Positions 1 through 7,891 of a DNA stretch of 25,539 bases are shown here, piece after piece (position 1 is the stretch's first letter; every line of letters starts with the position of its first letter). The notes below the pieces were generated by a model. That model saw only the letters and a program-made list of their open reading frames with translations, had not been told where the DNA came from and did not search any database. The stretch comes from an uncultured Actinomycetes bacterium. GTDB taxonomy: Bacteria > Actinomycetota > Acidimicrobiia > Acidimicrobiales > Ilumatobacteraceae. Location: assembly GCA_937927625.1 (NCBI GenBank), contig CALBSD010000086.1:1-25539 (forward strand), in the 5' to 3' direction. The position numbers and the translations under genes are program-made.

Positions 1-378
1 ATGGCATTCCTTCGCCTCTCGGCTCTCACCGGGGACGAATCATTGCGCAACCATGCACATGACATCTTGCGACTTCTTGCACGCGTCGTACCCAATGCTC
101 CGTCGGCATTTGGAAACGCACTCGCCGCTGCACTTCTCTTGCACGTCGGCACAACGGAAGTAGTGATTCCGGGAACTGTGCCTGAGTTCGTTTCCGTGTA
201 CCGCGAAGAATGGCGACCACATGGTGTTCTTGCATGGGGCGATCCGATTGACTCACCACTCTGGGCAGGCCGTAATAAAGGCGCCGCCTATGTATGTCGT
301 GATTACGTGTGCTCTCTACCAGCACGCGATGCACACGAGATGCGGGAACGACTGGTTACCAACGAGAACGGTGCATAA
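1..378 (+). CDS. YyaL/SPATA20-type thioredoxin-domain protein, C-terminal fragment
   Basis: This is the last 125 codons of an open frame that runs off the left edge, so the ATG at base 1 is probably an internal methionine. The fragment resembles the C-terminal end of the DUF255 family (bacterial YyaL, animal SPATA20), about 600-700 residues long. That family has an N-terminal thioredoxin-like domain followed by an (alpha/alpha)6 barrel like that of N-acylglucosamine 2-epimerase. Supporting signals are the helical stretch PSAFGNALAAALLLH (about residues 34-48) and the ending AAYVCRDYVCSLPARD (about 95-110), which matches the family's usual 'AYVC...CxLP' close. The cellular function of the family is not settled. 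The stop lies inside the 3' end of the convergent nitroreductase gene (23-base overlap). Family assignment is moderately sure; the N-terminal domains cannot be checked here. Confidence 0.7.
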   Translation: MAFLRLSALTGDESLRNHAHDILRLLARVVPNAPSAFGNALAAALLLHVGTTEVVIPGTVPEFVSVYREEWRPHGVLAWGDPIDSPLWAGRNKGAAYVCRDYVCSLPARDAHEMRERLVTNENGA

Positions 379-955
379 CCTGCGCAACGCTCTTGCGGAA
401 GCGTGACGCACTGCGACCACGTCGCGTGCCATCTTTAGCCGGATGACCCAATGCCACTGTGCCGAGAATGTGCACATGGTCTGGCAAAGAAAATTCAGAG
501 CGAAGACTCTTTTCATTTGCATGCGCAAAAAACAATGCGCCGAGCCCGTTGTCTTCCAGTGCCAAAAGGAAAGTCATGGTCGAGAATGATGCATCGATGG
601 TCCAATACGGAGCAGGCCATGCTTCCACTGACTCACCAAGTCCCGTATGTGCTTTGTCGGATTCGGAATACCTCTGCAGGTACGCAGATGAATCAGCCAA
701 CATGAGCGCAATGACGGGCGCATTCAACAAACCAGGGAATGCAAATGCTGCACGCTTCTCTTGCGCTAGAGCAGTGTCCCAATATCGCGAGGTCTCACTT
801 CCCTGCAGCAACAGCACATGCCATCCCTGAGACTTACCAGCGCTCGGTGCGCACAGACCTAAATCAATACATGCATCCAGAATGGATTGATCAACGGGGG
901 TGGACTCGAATGAACGAGTCATCCGACGTGAGCGAACAACGTCGGAGAATTGCAC
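356..955 (-). CDS. Nitroreductase family FMN oxidoreductase
   Basis: The 199-residue protein fits the small nitroreductase fold, flavoenzymes that usually bind FMN as dimers and reduce nitro, quinone or flavin substrates with NAD(P)H. The N-terminal SRRMTRSF (residues 9-16) is the usual phosphate-binding segment. APSAGKSQGWHVLLL (about 36-50) is the FMN-contacting loop and strand. The region LGALFFAHANE through GTVALGHP near the C-terminus matches the family's closing motif. I chose the GTG at 955 because the homologous part begins right after it and it lies 4 bases after the upstream gene's stop. The longer frame (to 1039) would run deep inside that gene and adds a low-complexity Ser/Arg leader. 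Probably co-transcribed with the 960-1619 gene. The substrate cannot be predicted. The 3' end overlaps the convergent YyaL-type gene. Confidence 0.85.
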   Translation of the reverse strand: MQFSDVVRSRRMTRSFESTPVDQSILDACIDLGLCAPSAGKSQGWHVLLLQGSETSRYWDTALAQEKRAAFAFPGLLNAPVIALMLADSSAYLQRYSESDKAHTGLGESVEAWPAPYWTIDASFSTMTFLLALEDNGLGALFFAHANEKSLRSEFSLPDHVHILGTVALGHPAKDGTRRGRSASRFRKSVAQVMHRSRW

Positions 956-959
956 AGTG

Positions 960-1619
960 TTACGAACGAGCGCCGAGCTTGACGAGGCTCTCTGCCATCG
1001 TCCAACCGTGAACGATGAGGACTCCGCCCTTCTTGGCATTAACGCCCTTGAAGAGTGAGGTGATTTCGTCGGAGATTTTTTCTGGCTTCAACGACACGTG
1101 GTCGAGGAAACCGCTTTGACCACCAGTTGCAACTGTGAATGTCTTGTCGTCATACGTGGAGTCGACTTTGAATCGACGTGCGAGGCGCTTGCCCCATGCA
1201 CGAGCTTCACCATCTGCACGATGTTCGAAACGAGGAATGATGTCGGTCAAGGACTTAAATGCCTCGAGCCCGTCAGGGATGGGGAAACGGCTTCCAACAA
1301 CCACGTCTTCATCAGGGAATGCCATGAGTGCGCGGTGATATGCCTCGCCCATCAGGCCCTTGAGAATGGAGTCGCGCTTTGCGGTGCGCTTGATGGTCAT
1401 GAGACCGAGGAGAACGCAGGGCGTGCCGCCGATGCGCTCAAGCGTGGAGAAGGTGACACCATGCAATTTTCCATCGAGGCGAGCCAAGGTGCACAGCACC
1501 CAATCTTGCTGCGCCTTCTGAAACTGCTCAAGGCCAAAGGAGCCCTCGATGGTCAGCATCTCTTCGAGCTGAGCCTCTGTAAGGGCACTGCAGTCCTGTG
1601 TGGTGACTTCCAACGACAT
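960..1619 (-). CDS. Uncharacterised protein, weakly GNAT-like
   Basis: I do not recognise this 219-residue protein with certainty. It is soluble, with no signal peptide, membrane segment or cysteine cluster. Residues about 43-95 read like the central part of a GNAT acetyltransferase: a strand with LARLDGKLHGVTF, a second strand (CVLLGLMTIKRT), then a helix beginning with KRDSILKGLMGEAYHRAL. A later VVVGSRFPIPDGLEAF segment could be the next strand and helix. The canonical acetyl-CoA loop (R/Q-x-x-G-x-G/A) is not clear, so acetyltransferase is only a suggestion. The ATG at 1617-1619 is preceded by an AGGGAG ribosome-binding-like site about 12 bases upstream. The nitroreductase follows after 4 bases, which suggests a two-gene operon. 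The coding frame is convincing; the function is open. Confidence 0.75.
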   Translation of the reverse strand: MSLEVTTQDCSALTEAQLEEMLTIEGSFGLEQFQKAQQDWVLCTLARLDGKLHGVTFSTLERIGGTPCVLLGLMTIKRTAKRDSILKGLMGEAYHRALMAFPDEDVVVGSRFPIPDGLEAFKSLTDIIPRFEHRADGEARAWGKRLARRFKVDSTYDDKTFTVATGGQSGFLDHVSLKPEKISDEITSLFKGVNAKKGGVLIVHGWTMAESLVKLGARS

Positions 1620-1721
1620 AGAACCGAGTGACTCCCTGGGGCTTCAGGCGGCGGGACCGCCGACAACAACCCCTCTATTCTGCCATTTCAAAAGACGGAA
1701 CCCTGAAACGGAGCCGAAGAA
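1620..1721 (-). other. Intergenic region between dnaE and the 219-aa gene
   Basis: A 102-base spacer. On the minus strand it holds a GGCGG-(5)-CCGCC inverted repeat around 1651-1665. The repeat is not followed by a T run, so it is at best a weak terminator for dnaE. No convincing promoter is visible, though dnaE and the downstream pair could be separately transcribed. Confidence 0.3.
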
Positions 1722-4700
1722 TCAGATGATTTTCACCGCATTTGAGCCAAAAGTGAGCCGAAGCGGGGCTACAGCCTTCTCAATATCCACCAAATGACCA
1801 GATCCAAGGTCGAAAACCTTTCCGCCGGCGAGTTGTAGACGAACGGGTGATGTACCCGGGAACTCCGCGATGATCGCTTTCAAAGCATCAAGTTTGGTGC
1901 TGTTGAAACCTGCAGGAAGAGAAATAAGTACCTCAGCAATACGTGTGTGCAAGTTCTCTGGCACCACGATCCGCTGTGCCGAGAAACTAGGCGGTGCATC
2001 ATCGCGTCGATTGAGTCGACCGGTGACCGTGATGACTTGATCGTCTGCCAAGAGATGGCCGAACTCACCCAACACTTTGGAGAACACCGTGACTTCAATG
2101 GTTGCATCAAAGTCTTCAAGGATAAAAGTTGCCATTTGATCGCCGCGCTTTGTGAAGCGGCGGTTCAGCGAAGTCATCACACCGCCAATTGTGACGTTGC
2201 CCGACTCACGGGCCTCAAGGTCGCGGATAGTGCTGGTGGTAAGACGGCGCAATGCATTTTCCACACCACGCAATGGGTGATCAGAAATGTAGAGACCAAG
2301 CATGTCTTTTTCGTGGCGCAACTGGTCTGGCTTTGCGAACTGCAATTCAGGGATTGCAATCTCTGATGACCATCCACTGTCAGTGGATTCTTCGAGCTCG
2401 CCAAAGAGCGACATCACACCCTTCTCTTCTTCACGACGCTTTGCCACCGCATTATCGATGATGGATTCAAAGACCATTAACAATCCGCGACGCGGATGTC
2501 CGAGCGAGTCGAAGCCACCCGCTTTGATGAGCGATTCCACTGCACGCTTGTTCAGCGCTTGTTCAGGAGCGCGCTTTGCAAAATCGTGGAAAGACTCATA
2601 GGGACCGTTGGCATCTCGTTCTTCAACAATGAGACCCACGAGTCCTTCGCCCACGTTGCGCACAGCAGACAAGGCGAAGATGATGCGCTTTTCTTCATCT
2701 GTTGAAATGGATTCAAAGTCGGAGCGACCGGCATTGATATCGGGGTTCGACACAGTGATGCCCATCGAACGACAATCCGCAAGATGAACTGCAGCTTTTT
2801 CGTAGTTGCCCTTCACCGATGACAGCAACGACGCGGAGTACTCCACTGGGAAGTGTGCTTTGAGATAAGCCGTTTGATACGAGATCAGTCCGTAACCGAA
2901 TGTGTGGCTCTTGTTGAACGCGTAGTCAGCGAACTTACGGATAACACCAAACAGCGTTTCTCCGAGTTCACGCCCATATCCAGTCTTCTCGCATCCTTCG
3001 ACGAAGACGACTTCTTCTTTCTCCATCGCCTTGTGGTCTTTTTTACCGCAGGCTTTACGCAGGTTGTCGGCTTGAGCAAGGTCGTAGCCGGCGAATTTCT
3101 GCGCCACTCGCATCATGCTCTCTTGGTACACCATGAGGCCGTACGTATCGTGCAACAGTTCTTTTGCCTCTGGGTGGAAATACTCAGGCTCTTTACGATT
3201 GTTCTTGTAGTCGGCGTAGTCGTAGTGCATGTTCACGCTCATTGGACCAGGGCGATACAAGGCGAGAACAGCGCTCACGTCTTCAAACGTTGTGGGCTTC
3301 ATTGATTTCAGCAGCGCACGCATTGGAGGAGATTCCAACTGAAAAACACCAATGGTGTCTCCTCTGCCCAAAAGTTCGAATGTCAACTTGTCGTCAAGTG
3401 GCACGGTGTCAATGTCAAAATCTGGATCTCGTTGCCGGCGAATCATCTCAACCGCGTCGGTGATGACGTCAAGGTTGCGAAGACCCAAGAAGTCCATTTT
3501 GAGAAGACCCAGGTCTTCGACGCCGTGCATTTCATACTGCGTGACGATGGGCGCTTCGTCAGCTTTGAGATCACCGACGGGCTTTCGCTGAATCGGCAAA
3601 TACTCGGTTAACTCTTTCGGCGTAATTACTACAGCTGCTGCGTGAATACCGTCGGAGCGCTTGAGGCCTTCAAGACCACGTGCAACTTCAACAACCTTCG
3701 CAGCGACTTCATCAATGGCGATGAGATCACGCAAGCCTTGGGCATCGCGGTAGCCATCGGCGAAGTTCTCATTCAATTCAAGACAGGCCGCCAACGGTGT
3801 ATCGCGGCCTTGGTTGAGAGGTGGCATTAACTTTGCAATGCGGTCACCTACTGCGTATTCATGCCCAAGCACTCGCGCCGCATCGCGCACGGCGTTACGT
3901 GACTTGATAGTTGCGAAGGTAATGATCTGGGCGACGTGGTCGCGACCATACTTCTCTGCCGCATAACGAATCATGTGGTCGCGATAACGGGAGTCGAAGT
4001 CCATGTCGATATCGGGCATGCTGACGCGCGATGGATTCAAGAAGCGTTCGAACAGAAGGTCGTACTTCAAGGGGTCAAGCTCAGTGATGCGCAAGCAATA
4101 CGCCACAGCACACCCTGCGGCAGAGCCACGACCAGGTCCAACGCGGATACCTTCGTCCTTGGCGTGCTTGATGAGGTCCCACACGATGAGGAAGTACGAA
4201 CTAAAGCCCATCTGATTAATAACGCCCAGTTCGTACGACACCCGCTCCACCACATCAGCAGGGAGATCGTGACCCCAGCGCATCTTGGCGCCTTCCCATG
4301 TGAGGTGCTCGAGGTACTTCTCGTCGGAAGCGAATTCTTTGGGGATTGGGAACACAGGAAGTTGGTACGTGCCCAATTCAATTTCGACGTTGGAACGTTC
4401 TGCAATCCACAATGAGTTGTCGCATGCCGTGGGTTGTTCGCGCCACAGATACCGCATCTCTTCTGCGGACTTCAGATAATGCTCGTTGCCTTCAAAGCGG
4501 AAACGATCTTGATCGCGCATGAGTGCACCGGTTTGCACACACAACAACGCATCATGTGCTTCATGGTCGGCCTGGTTGACATAGTGCGAGTCGTTGGTGG
4601 CAAGAAGTGGTGCACCAATTTTGTTGGCAATCTCAATCAGTTTGGGGTTGGTGCGCAACTGATCTGCAATGCCGTGATCTTGGATTTCCACGAACAGATT

Positions 4701-5249
4701 GTCTTTGCCGAAGATGTCTTGCAGACGTCCGGCCTTCGCTACTGCACCCTTTTCGTCACCGTTGAGCAGCGACTGCAGAACGTGACCACCCAAACAACCC
4801 GTGGTTGCAATCAGGCCCTTGGAATGACGCTCGAGCAATTCCCAGTCGATACGTGGCTTGTAGTGGTATCCCTCAAGGAAAGCAAGGCTGGAGAGCTTGA
4901 TGAGGTTGCGGTATCCCTCGTTGGTTTCTGCCAACAACGTGAGGTGGTAATACTGCTTGCGGCCGCCTTCATCGGCGCCACCGTTGTCGTCCATCTTGCC
5001 GCGACGTGCAATGCGCTCGGTGCGGTGATCAAACGCCATGTAGGCCTCTGTACCAATGATTGGCTTAATGCCCTGCTTCTTACATTCCTTGTAGAAGTCG
5101 ATGACGCCGTACATGTTGCCGTGGTCGGTAATACCAAGGGCAGGCTGACCATCTTGCACAGCCTTTGAGACCAACTCATCGAGACGAGCAGCACCGTCGA
5201 GCATGGAGAACTCGGTGTGAACATGGAGGTGTGTAAACGATGACGACAC
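1722..5249 (-). CDS. dnaE: DNA polymerase III alpha subunit (DnaE1 type)
   Basis: This is the replicative polymerase catalytic subunit, 1175 residues, close to the length of actinobacterial DnaE1. The N-terminal PHP domain keeps a full set of candidate metal ligands: HLH (7-9), D18, H43 in TDHG, E68 in GTEAY, H102, C152, D220 and H222. It may therefore have its own 3'-5' exonuclease, as in mycobacterial DnaE1. The polymerase core has VGPGRGSAAG (about 370-379), the catalytic aspartates in PDIDMDFD (about 412-419) and the third in KMDFLG (D586). A MSLFGE stretch (about 946-951) looks like the clamp-binding motif, and an OB fold follows (about 1016-1080). I place the start at the GTG at 5249 because AAAAGGAG (5258-5265) lies 8 bases upstream. 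The GTG three codons earlier would sit on that site. Confidence 0.97.
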   Translation of the reverse strand: MSSSFTHLHVHTEFSMLDGAARLDELVSKAVQDGQPALGITDHGNMYGVIDFYKECKKQGIKPIIGTEAYMAFDHRTERIARRGKMDDNGGADEGGRKQYYHLTLLAETNEGYRNLIKLSSLAFLEGYHYKPRIDWELLERHSKGLIATTGCLGGHVLQSLLNGDEKGAVAKAGRLQDIFGKDNLFVEIQDHGIADQLRTNPKLIEIANKIGAPLLATNDSHYVNQADHEAHDALLCVQTGALMRDQDRFRFEGNEHYLKSAEEMRYLWREQPTACDNSLWIAERSNVEIELGTYQLPVFPIPKEFASDEKYLEHLTWEGAKMRWGHDLPADVVERVSYELGVINQMGFSSYFLIVWDLIKHAKDEGIRVGPGRGSAAGCAVAYCLRITELDPLKYDLLFERFLNPSRVSMPDIDMDFDSRYRDHMIRYAAEKYGRDHVAQIITFATIKSRNAVRDAARVLGHEYAVGDRIAKLMPPLNQGRDTPLAACLELNENFADGYRDAQGLRDLIAIDEVAAKVVEVARGLEGLKRSDGIHAAAVVITPKELTEYLPIQRKPVGDLKADEAPIVTQYEMHGVEDLGLLKMDFLGLRNLDVITDAVEMIRRQRDPDFDIDTVPLDDKLTFELLGRGDTIGVFQLESPPMRALLKSMKPTTFEDVSAVLALYRPGPMSVNMHYDYADYKNNRKEPEYFHPEAKELLHDTYGLMVYQESMMRVAQKFAGYDLAQADNLRKACGKKDHKAMEKEEVVFVEGCEKTGYGRELGETLFGVIRKFADYAFNKSHTFGYGLISYQTAYLKAHFPVEYSASLLSSVKGNYEKAAVHLADCRSMGITVSNPDINAGRSDFESISTDEEKRIIFALSAVRNVGEGLVGLIVEERDANGPYESFHDFAKRAPEQALNKRAVESLIKAGGFDSLGHPRRGLLMVFESIIDNAVAKRREEEKGVMSLFGELEESTDSGWSSEIAIPELQFAKPDQLRHEKDMLGLYISDHPLRGVENALRRLTTSTIRDLEARESGNVTIGGVMTSLNRRFTKRGDQMATFILEDFDATIEVTVFSKVLGEFGHLLADDQVITVTGRLNRRDDAPPSFSAQRIVVPENLHTRIAEVLISLPAGFNSTKLDALKAIIAEFPGTSPVRLQLAGGKVFDLGSGHLVDIEKAVAPLRLTFGSNAVKII

Positions 5250-5257
5250 GCCCCACA

Positions 5258-5265
5258 CTCCTTTT
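5258..5265 (-). promoter_or_regulatory. Shine-Dalgarno site deciding the dnaE start
   Basis: AAAAGGAG on the minus strand, 8 bases before the GTG at 5249. It directly abuts the alternative GTG at 5258, which argues for the shorter protein. Confidence 0.75.
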
Positions 5266-5287
5266 CATAACCGCAACTTGACTCATT

Positions 5288-5318
5288 CCACCAACTGCCG
5301 AGGGCACGACAGCGGTGG
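5288..5318 (-). terminator. Imperfect hairpin downstream of the phosphodiesterase gene
   Basis: The arms CCACC and GGTGG, extended by CTG/CAG after a small internal bulge, sit about 30 bases past the phosphodiesterase stop and before dnaE. No T run follows, so intrinsic termination is doubtful. It may only be a structured spacer. Confidence 0.2.
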
Positions 5319-5345
5319 GATTCTCAAAGGTAGCAGTCAGGTGGG

Positions 5346-6452
5346 TCAGGCCTTCAGAGCCAGCAACGGCACCAGCATCTCGTCCTCGGTCAACGAGCCA
5401 TGGCGACAGACAAGGTCAAAAGCGCCTCCGTCGAGAGGTTCTTCAAAGCTGACCGGACCGTGTGCCACCAGAGCCACGTCACCCATACGACGAATAACAG
5501 AATCGCTGACGCGCGGTCCAAACCAGTTCTCATCCAAGACCTGCTGCTTTGTGACAACCCATGCCACGTCGTCGTATTGGCGAGCTGCGTCGAGCAGAGC
5601 ACCTTCACGCCCGCGTCGGGCATGCAGCCATCGGAAACGTCCTTCGCCCGACTGATGATGAACATGTTCCGTTACAGAAGCAACGGGAACAATTGTGTTG
5701 TCACCCACATGCACCTGACCGTGGTCCGCAGTGACGATGAGAACGGTGTCAGATGGAAGCACCGAGAGAACATTCGCCACAAGATTGTCTGCCGCACGCA
5801 ACTCAGCGGTGTAGTGATCCGAGAATCCGCGTTCATGTGCGATCTTGTCAATGCCGTCGTAATAGGCGTACACAAAATCTTCCCCTGACGCGAGGGCATC
5901 ACGAACAATGACGGGGATGCTGCTGGAGGCACGCCATCCCATGTGTTTCACCCCATTGAGGTGAGCCAAAGTAAAACCGCTTCCCTCTAATTCGGCCTTA
6001 CTGAGCACCGGGACACTGGATCCAAGAAACGGCGGACACGGTTGGGTCTGTTGTGGCGGATAACGACGACGAAGGTCTCCGTTCTCATCCCCCCAGCGCA
6101 GAACGTTCATGACGGTGTCGCCCATGTCCACGCGGTAGCCAATGAGACCGTGCTCGCCCGGTGAGAGGCCAGTGACAAGCGATGTGAGCGCCGTCGCGGT
6201 CGTTGATGGCGCAATGGTCGTAATGTGGCCGCCCACCATGCCTGCGAGCGTGGGCATGTGTTCTGAGTATTTCTGCAATTGGTTCCAACCGAGACCATCG
6301 AGCAGAAGGACCACGATGCGTGGGGCACCCTGCACTATCGACGGCATCCAAGTTGGAACCGTGCGCGGACCCCCTGGGGCACACAGCACCGGGATGATGT
6401 CGGACAGACTTCCCGCCGAATAACGGGGCAGGACGGGGGAAGGAGTACTCAC
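5346..6452 (-). CDS. Alkaline phosphatase superfamily phosphodiesterase/nucleotide pyrophosphatase
   Basis: The 368-residue protein has the type I phosphodiesterase/nucleotide pyrophosphatase fold. All expected active-site positions are visible: D52 in VLLLDGLGW, the threonine nucleophile in APSTTATALTSLVTG (T84 or T85), D199/D202 and H206 in YYDGIDKIAHERG, D243-H244 in VTADHGQV, and H351 in CRHGSLTEDEM. It should therefore be a two-metal hydrolase of phosphodiester, pyrophosphate or phosphonate substrates. Nothing in the sequence fixes which. No signal peptide or membrane anchor is seen, so it is probably cytoplasmic. The start is GTG at 6452. It has no good ribosome-binding site and is divergent from the Rrf2 regulator across 29 bases, so co-regulation by that regulator is plausible. 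Similar stand-alone proteins are common in actinobacteria and usually annotated only as alkaline phosphatase family. Confidence 0.88.
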   Translation of the reverse strand: MSTPSPVLPRYSAGSLSDIIPVLCAPGGPRTVPTWMPSIVQGAPRIVVLLLDGLGWNQLQKYSEHMPTLAGMVGGHITTIAPSTTATALTSLVTGLSPGEHGLIGYRVDMGDTVMNVLRWGDENGDLRRRYPPQQTQPCPPFLGSSVPVLSKAELEGSGFTLAHLNGVKHMGWRASSSIPVIVRDALASGEDFVYAYYDGIDKIAHERGFSDHYTAELRAADNLVANVLSVLPSDTVLIVTADHGQVHVGDNTIVPVASVTEHVHHQSGEGRFRWLHARRGREGALLDAARQYDDVAWVVTKQQVLDENWFGPRVSDSVIRRMGDVALVAHGPVSFEEPLDGGAFDLVCRHGSLTEDEMLVPLLALKA

Positions 6453-6489
6453 ACCCCTAGTTCACCACCTACGATGGCACCGTGCGAGT
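6447..6489. promoter_or_regulatory. Divergent start region with inverted repeat, candidate Rrf2 operator
   Basis: The GTG starts of the phosphodiesterase (6452, minus) and the Rrf2 regulator (6482, plus) are separated by only 29 bases. ACTCACAC (6447-6454) and GTGCGAGT (6482-6489) form an inverted repeat matching at 7 of 8 positions, one arm over each start codon. Any promoters here must overlap, so one bound regulator could control both genes. Because each arm contains a start codon, the symmetry may partly be chance. Confidence 0.3.
6470..6475 (+). promoter_or_regulatory. TACGAT -10 element, probably leaderless promoter of the Rrf2 gene
   Basis: TACGAT fits the actinobacterial TAnnnT -10 consensus and ends exactly 6 bases before the GTG at 6482. 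Transcription would then begin at the start codon. No ribosome-binding site is present. No recognisable -35 box is seen. Confidence 0.4.
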
Positions 6490-6940
6490 TTCTACACGAG
6501 GTGATTATGCGTGCAGGGCACTTTTGTCTCTTGCGTTGCATGCCGATACCGGCAGCCCCACCTCTGTGCGCGACATCGCCGATCGCACCGGCCTTCCCCA
6601 GCCCTACCTTGAGCAGATTCTCCTTGCGCTGAAAGGCGCTGGTCTCGTGCGCTCAAAGCGAGGCGTCGGAGGCGGCTACGTCCTTGCGAAAGCCCCTGGT
6701 GACATTCGTTTGTCAGAGATCATTTCTGCCGTCGATGGCCCCATCACTCTGGGCGACTTTGGACAGCCTCATCAAGACGGTTCATGTGACCACGAAGGTC
6801 AATGCGTTCTTCTCGCAATTTGGGATGTTGCCGGCCAACACATGCGCGAGCATCTTGATGCATACACGCTGGAATCAATTGCTGCCGCAGCTGCTGGCAC
6901 CGGTGCATGGCCAAAAGTCGACCTGCATCATCACCACTAA
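6482..6940 (+). CDS. Rrf2 family transcriptional regulator
   Basis: This 152-residue Rrf2 protein has the typical opening MRVSTRGDYACRALL, then a winged helix: SVRDIADRTGLPQPYLEQIL as helix-turn-helix (about 28-47) and VRSKRGVGGGYVLA as wing (about 56-69). Family members often sense iron-sulfur status, nitric oxide or thiols through three cysteines. Here the sensor region has only C102 and C108 (CDHEGQC, the usual C-x5-C spacing). The third cysteine is missing, and the other cysteine is C11. A cluster, if any, would need a non-Cys ligand; the native DLHHHH C-terminus might also bind metal. The start is GTG with an apparent leaderless promoter. It is the only plus-strand gene inside the otherwise minus-strand block, and its closest likely target is the divergent phosphodiesterase. 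Confidence 0.92.
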   Translation: MRVSTRGDYACRALLSLALHADTGSPTSVRDIADRTGLPQPYLEQILLALKGAGLVRSKRGVGGGYVLAKAPGDIRLSEIISAVDGPITLGDFGQPHQDGSCDHEGQCVLLAIWDVAGQHMREHLDAYTLESIAAAAAGTGAWPKVDLHHHH

Positions 6941-6958
6941 TTCGTTGACGTTGCGTTC

Positions 6959-7891
6959 TTAGTCAAAAGTGCGCATCGAGCACTTGGCAATCACCGCTGC
7001 CATGTCCTCTGGAATTGGCGCTTCGAACGTCATCTCTTCCCCACTACCTGGGTGAATGAGAGTCAGACGACGTGCGTGCAACATGGGTCGCGGTGCAACC
7101 AATGCAGACTTTCCACCGCCATACATCGAATCCCCCACAACAGGGTGTCCGACTGCACCGAGGTGTACGCGAATTTGATGTGTGCGTCCGGTTTCTAACG
7201 TGCACCGCACCAAACTCACTGCCACGGGATCATTAAACGTTTCCTGCACTTCAAGATGAGTGCGTGCCCATTTACCGCTGTTAACAACAGCCATCTTCAT
7301 TGGGTCACGTGGATGGCGGCCAATTGCTGCATCGACAGTTGCCGTTGGAGAATCGAAGTGCCCCCACGACAGTGCGAGATACTCACGACCAACTTCATGT
7401 TCGGACAATGCAGCCACCAAAGAGTCGTACGCACGTTGTGTACGCGCCACAACCATCATGCCTGTCGTACCAGAGTCAAGGCGATGCACGATGCCGGGAC
7501 GTCCTGGTTGACCCACCGATGACACTTCGGGATACAGAGCAAGAATGCCATTGACCAAGGTGCCATTGCCGTGTCCAGATGCTGGATGCACCACGACACC
7601 TGCAGCTTTGTTCACCACGATGATGTCGTCATCGACATACACAATGTCGAGAATCACTGATGGGTCTGGACCAGGTACTTCAGGAACTGGAATCTTGTCG
7701 AGATCGACGACAACGTTCTGACCTTCTTTAAGACGTGACTTGCCTGAGGCAACAACGGCGCCATCAACTTCGGCACCTCCGTCTGCAATCAACTTTGTGG
7801 CATCCGAACGGGAGATATCGGCAATGAGTGAAACAACGCGATCGATGCGCTCTCCGTCTAATGCAGCCGGAACTGTCTCTTCTACTTTCAC
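6959..7891 (-). CDS. rluD: RluA/RluD family 23S rRNA pseudouridine synthase
   Basis: The 310-residue enzyme isomerises uridine to pseudouridine in RNA. An N-terminal S4 RNA-binding domain covers about residues 12-65. The catalytic domain carries HRLDSGTTG with the catalytic aspartate D139. TGRTHQIRVHLGAVGHPVVGD closer to the C-terminus is the family's second signature. Position next to lspA is typical of actinobacteria and firmicutes, where the gene is labelled rluD by homology. The exact target uridines are not provable here. The GTG start overlaps the lspA stop by four bases (GTGA), and a GAGG stretch 7 bases upstream serves as ribosome-binding site. This points to translational coupling with lspA. 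The gene ends 18 bases from the convergent Rrf2 gene, with no clear shared terminator. Confidence 0.95.
   Translation of the reverse strand: MKVEETVPAALDGERIDRVVSLIADISRSDATKLIADGGAEVDGAVVASGKSRLKEGQNVVVDLDKIPVPEVPGPDPSVILDIVYVDDDIIVVNKAAGVVVHPASGHGNGTLVNGILALYPEVSSVGQPGRPGIVHRLDSGTTGMMVVARTQRAYDSLVAALSEHEVGREYLALSWGHFDSPTATVDAAIGRHPRDPMKMAVVNSGKWARTHLEVQETFNDPVAVSLVRCTLETGRTHQIRVHLGAVGHPVVGDSMYGGGKSALVAPRPMLHARRLTLIHPGSGEEMTFEAPIPEDMAAVIAKCSMRTFD

Noticed and set aside
956..1039. Longer start for the nitroreductase
   Set aside because: It would place 28 codons inside the upstream gene and add a low-complexity Ser/Arg leader; the GTG at 955 fits gene spacing and homology.
1651..1665. GGCGG/CCGCC hairpin after dnaE as an intrinsic terminator
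   Set aside because: The stem is only five pairs and no T run follows, so it is recorded only as part of the spacer.
4434..5168. Plus-strand frame of 244 codons inside dnaE
   Set aside because: It lies wholly within the well-conserved PHP region of dnaE on the other strand and shows no recognisable domain.
6482..6940. Insertion by transfer of a lone plus-strand gene
   Set aside because: No repeats, transposase, tRNA or composition change surround the Rrf2 gene, and a divergent regulator next to its likely target is a common native arrangement.
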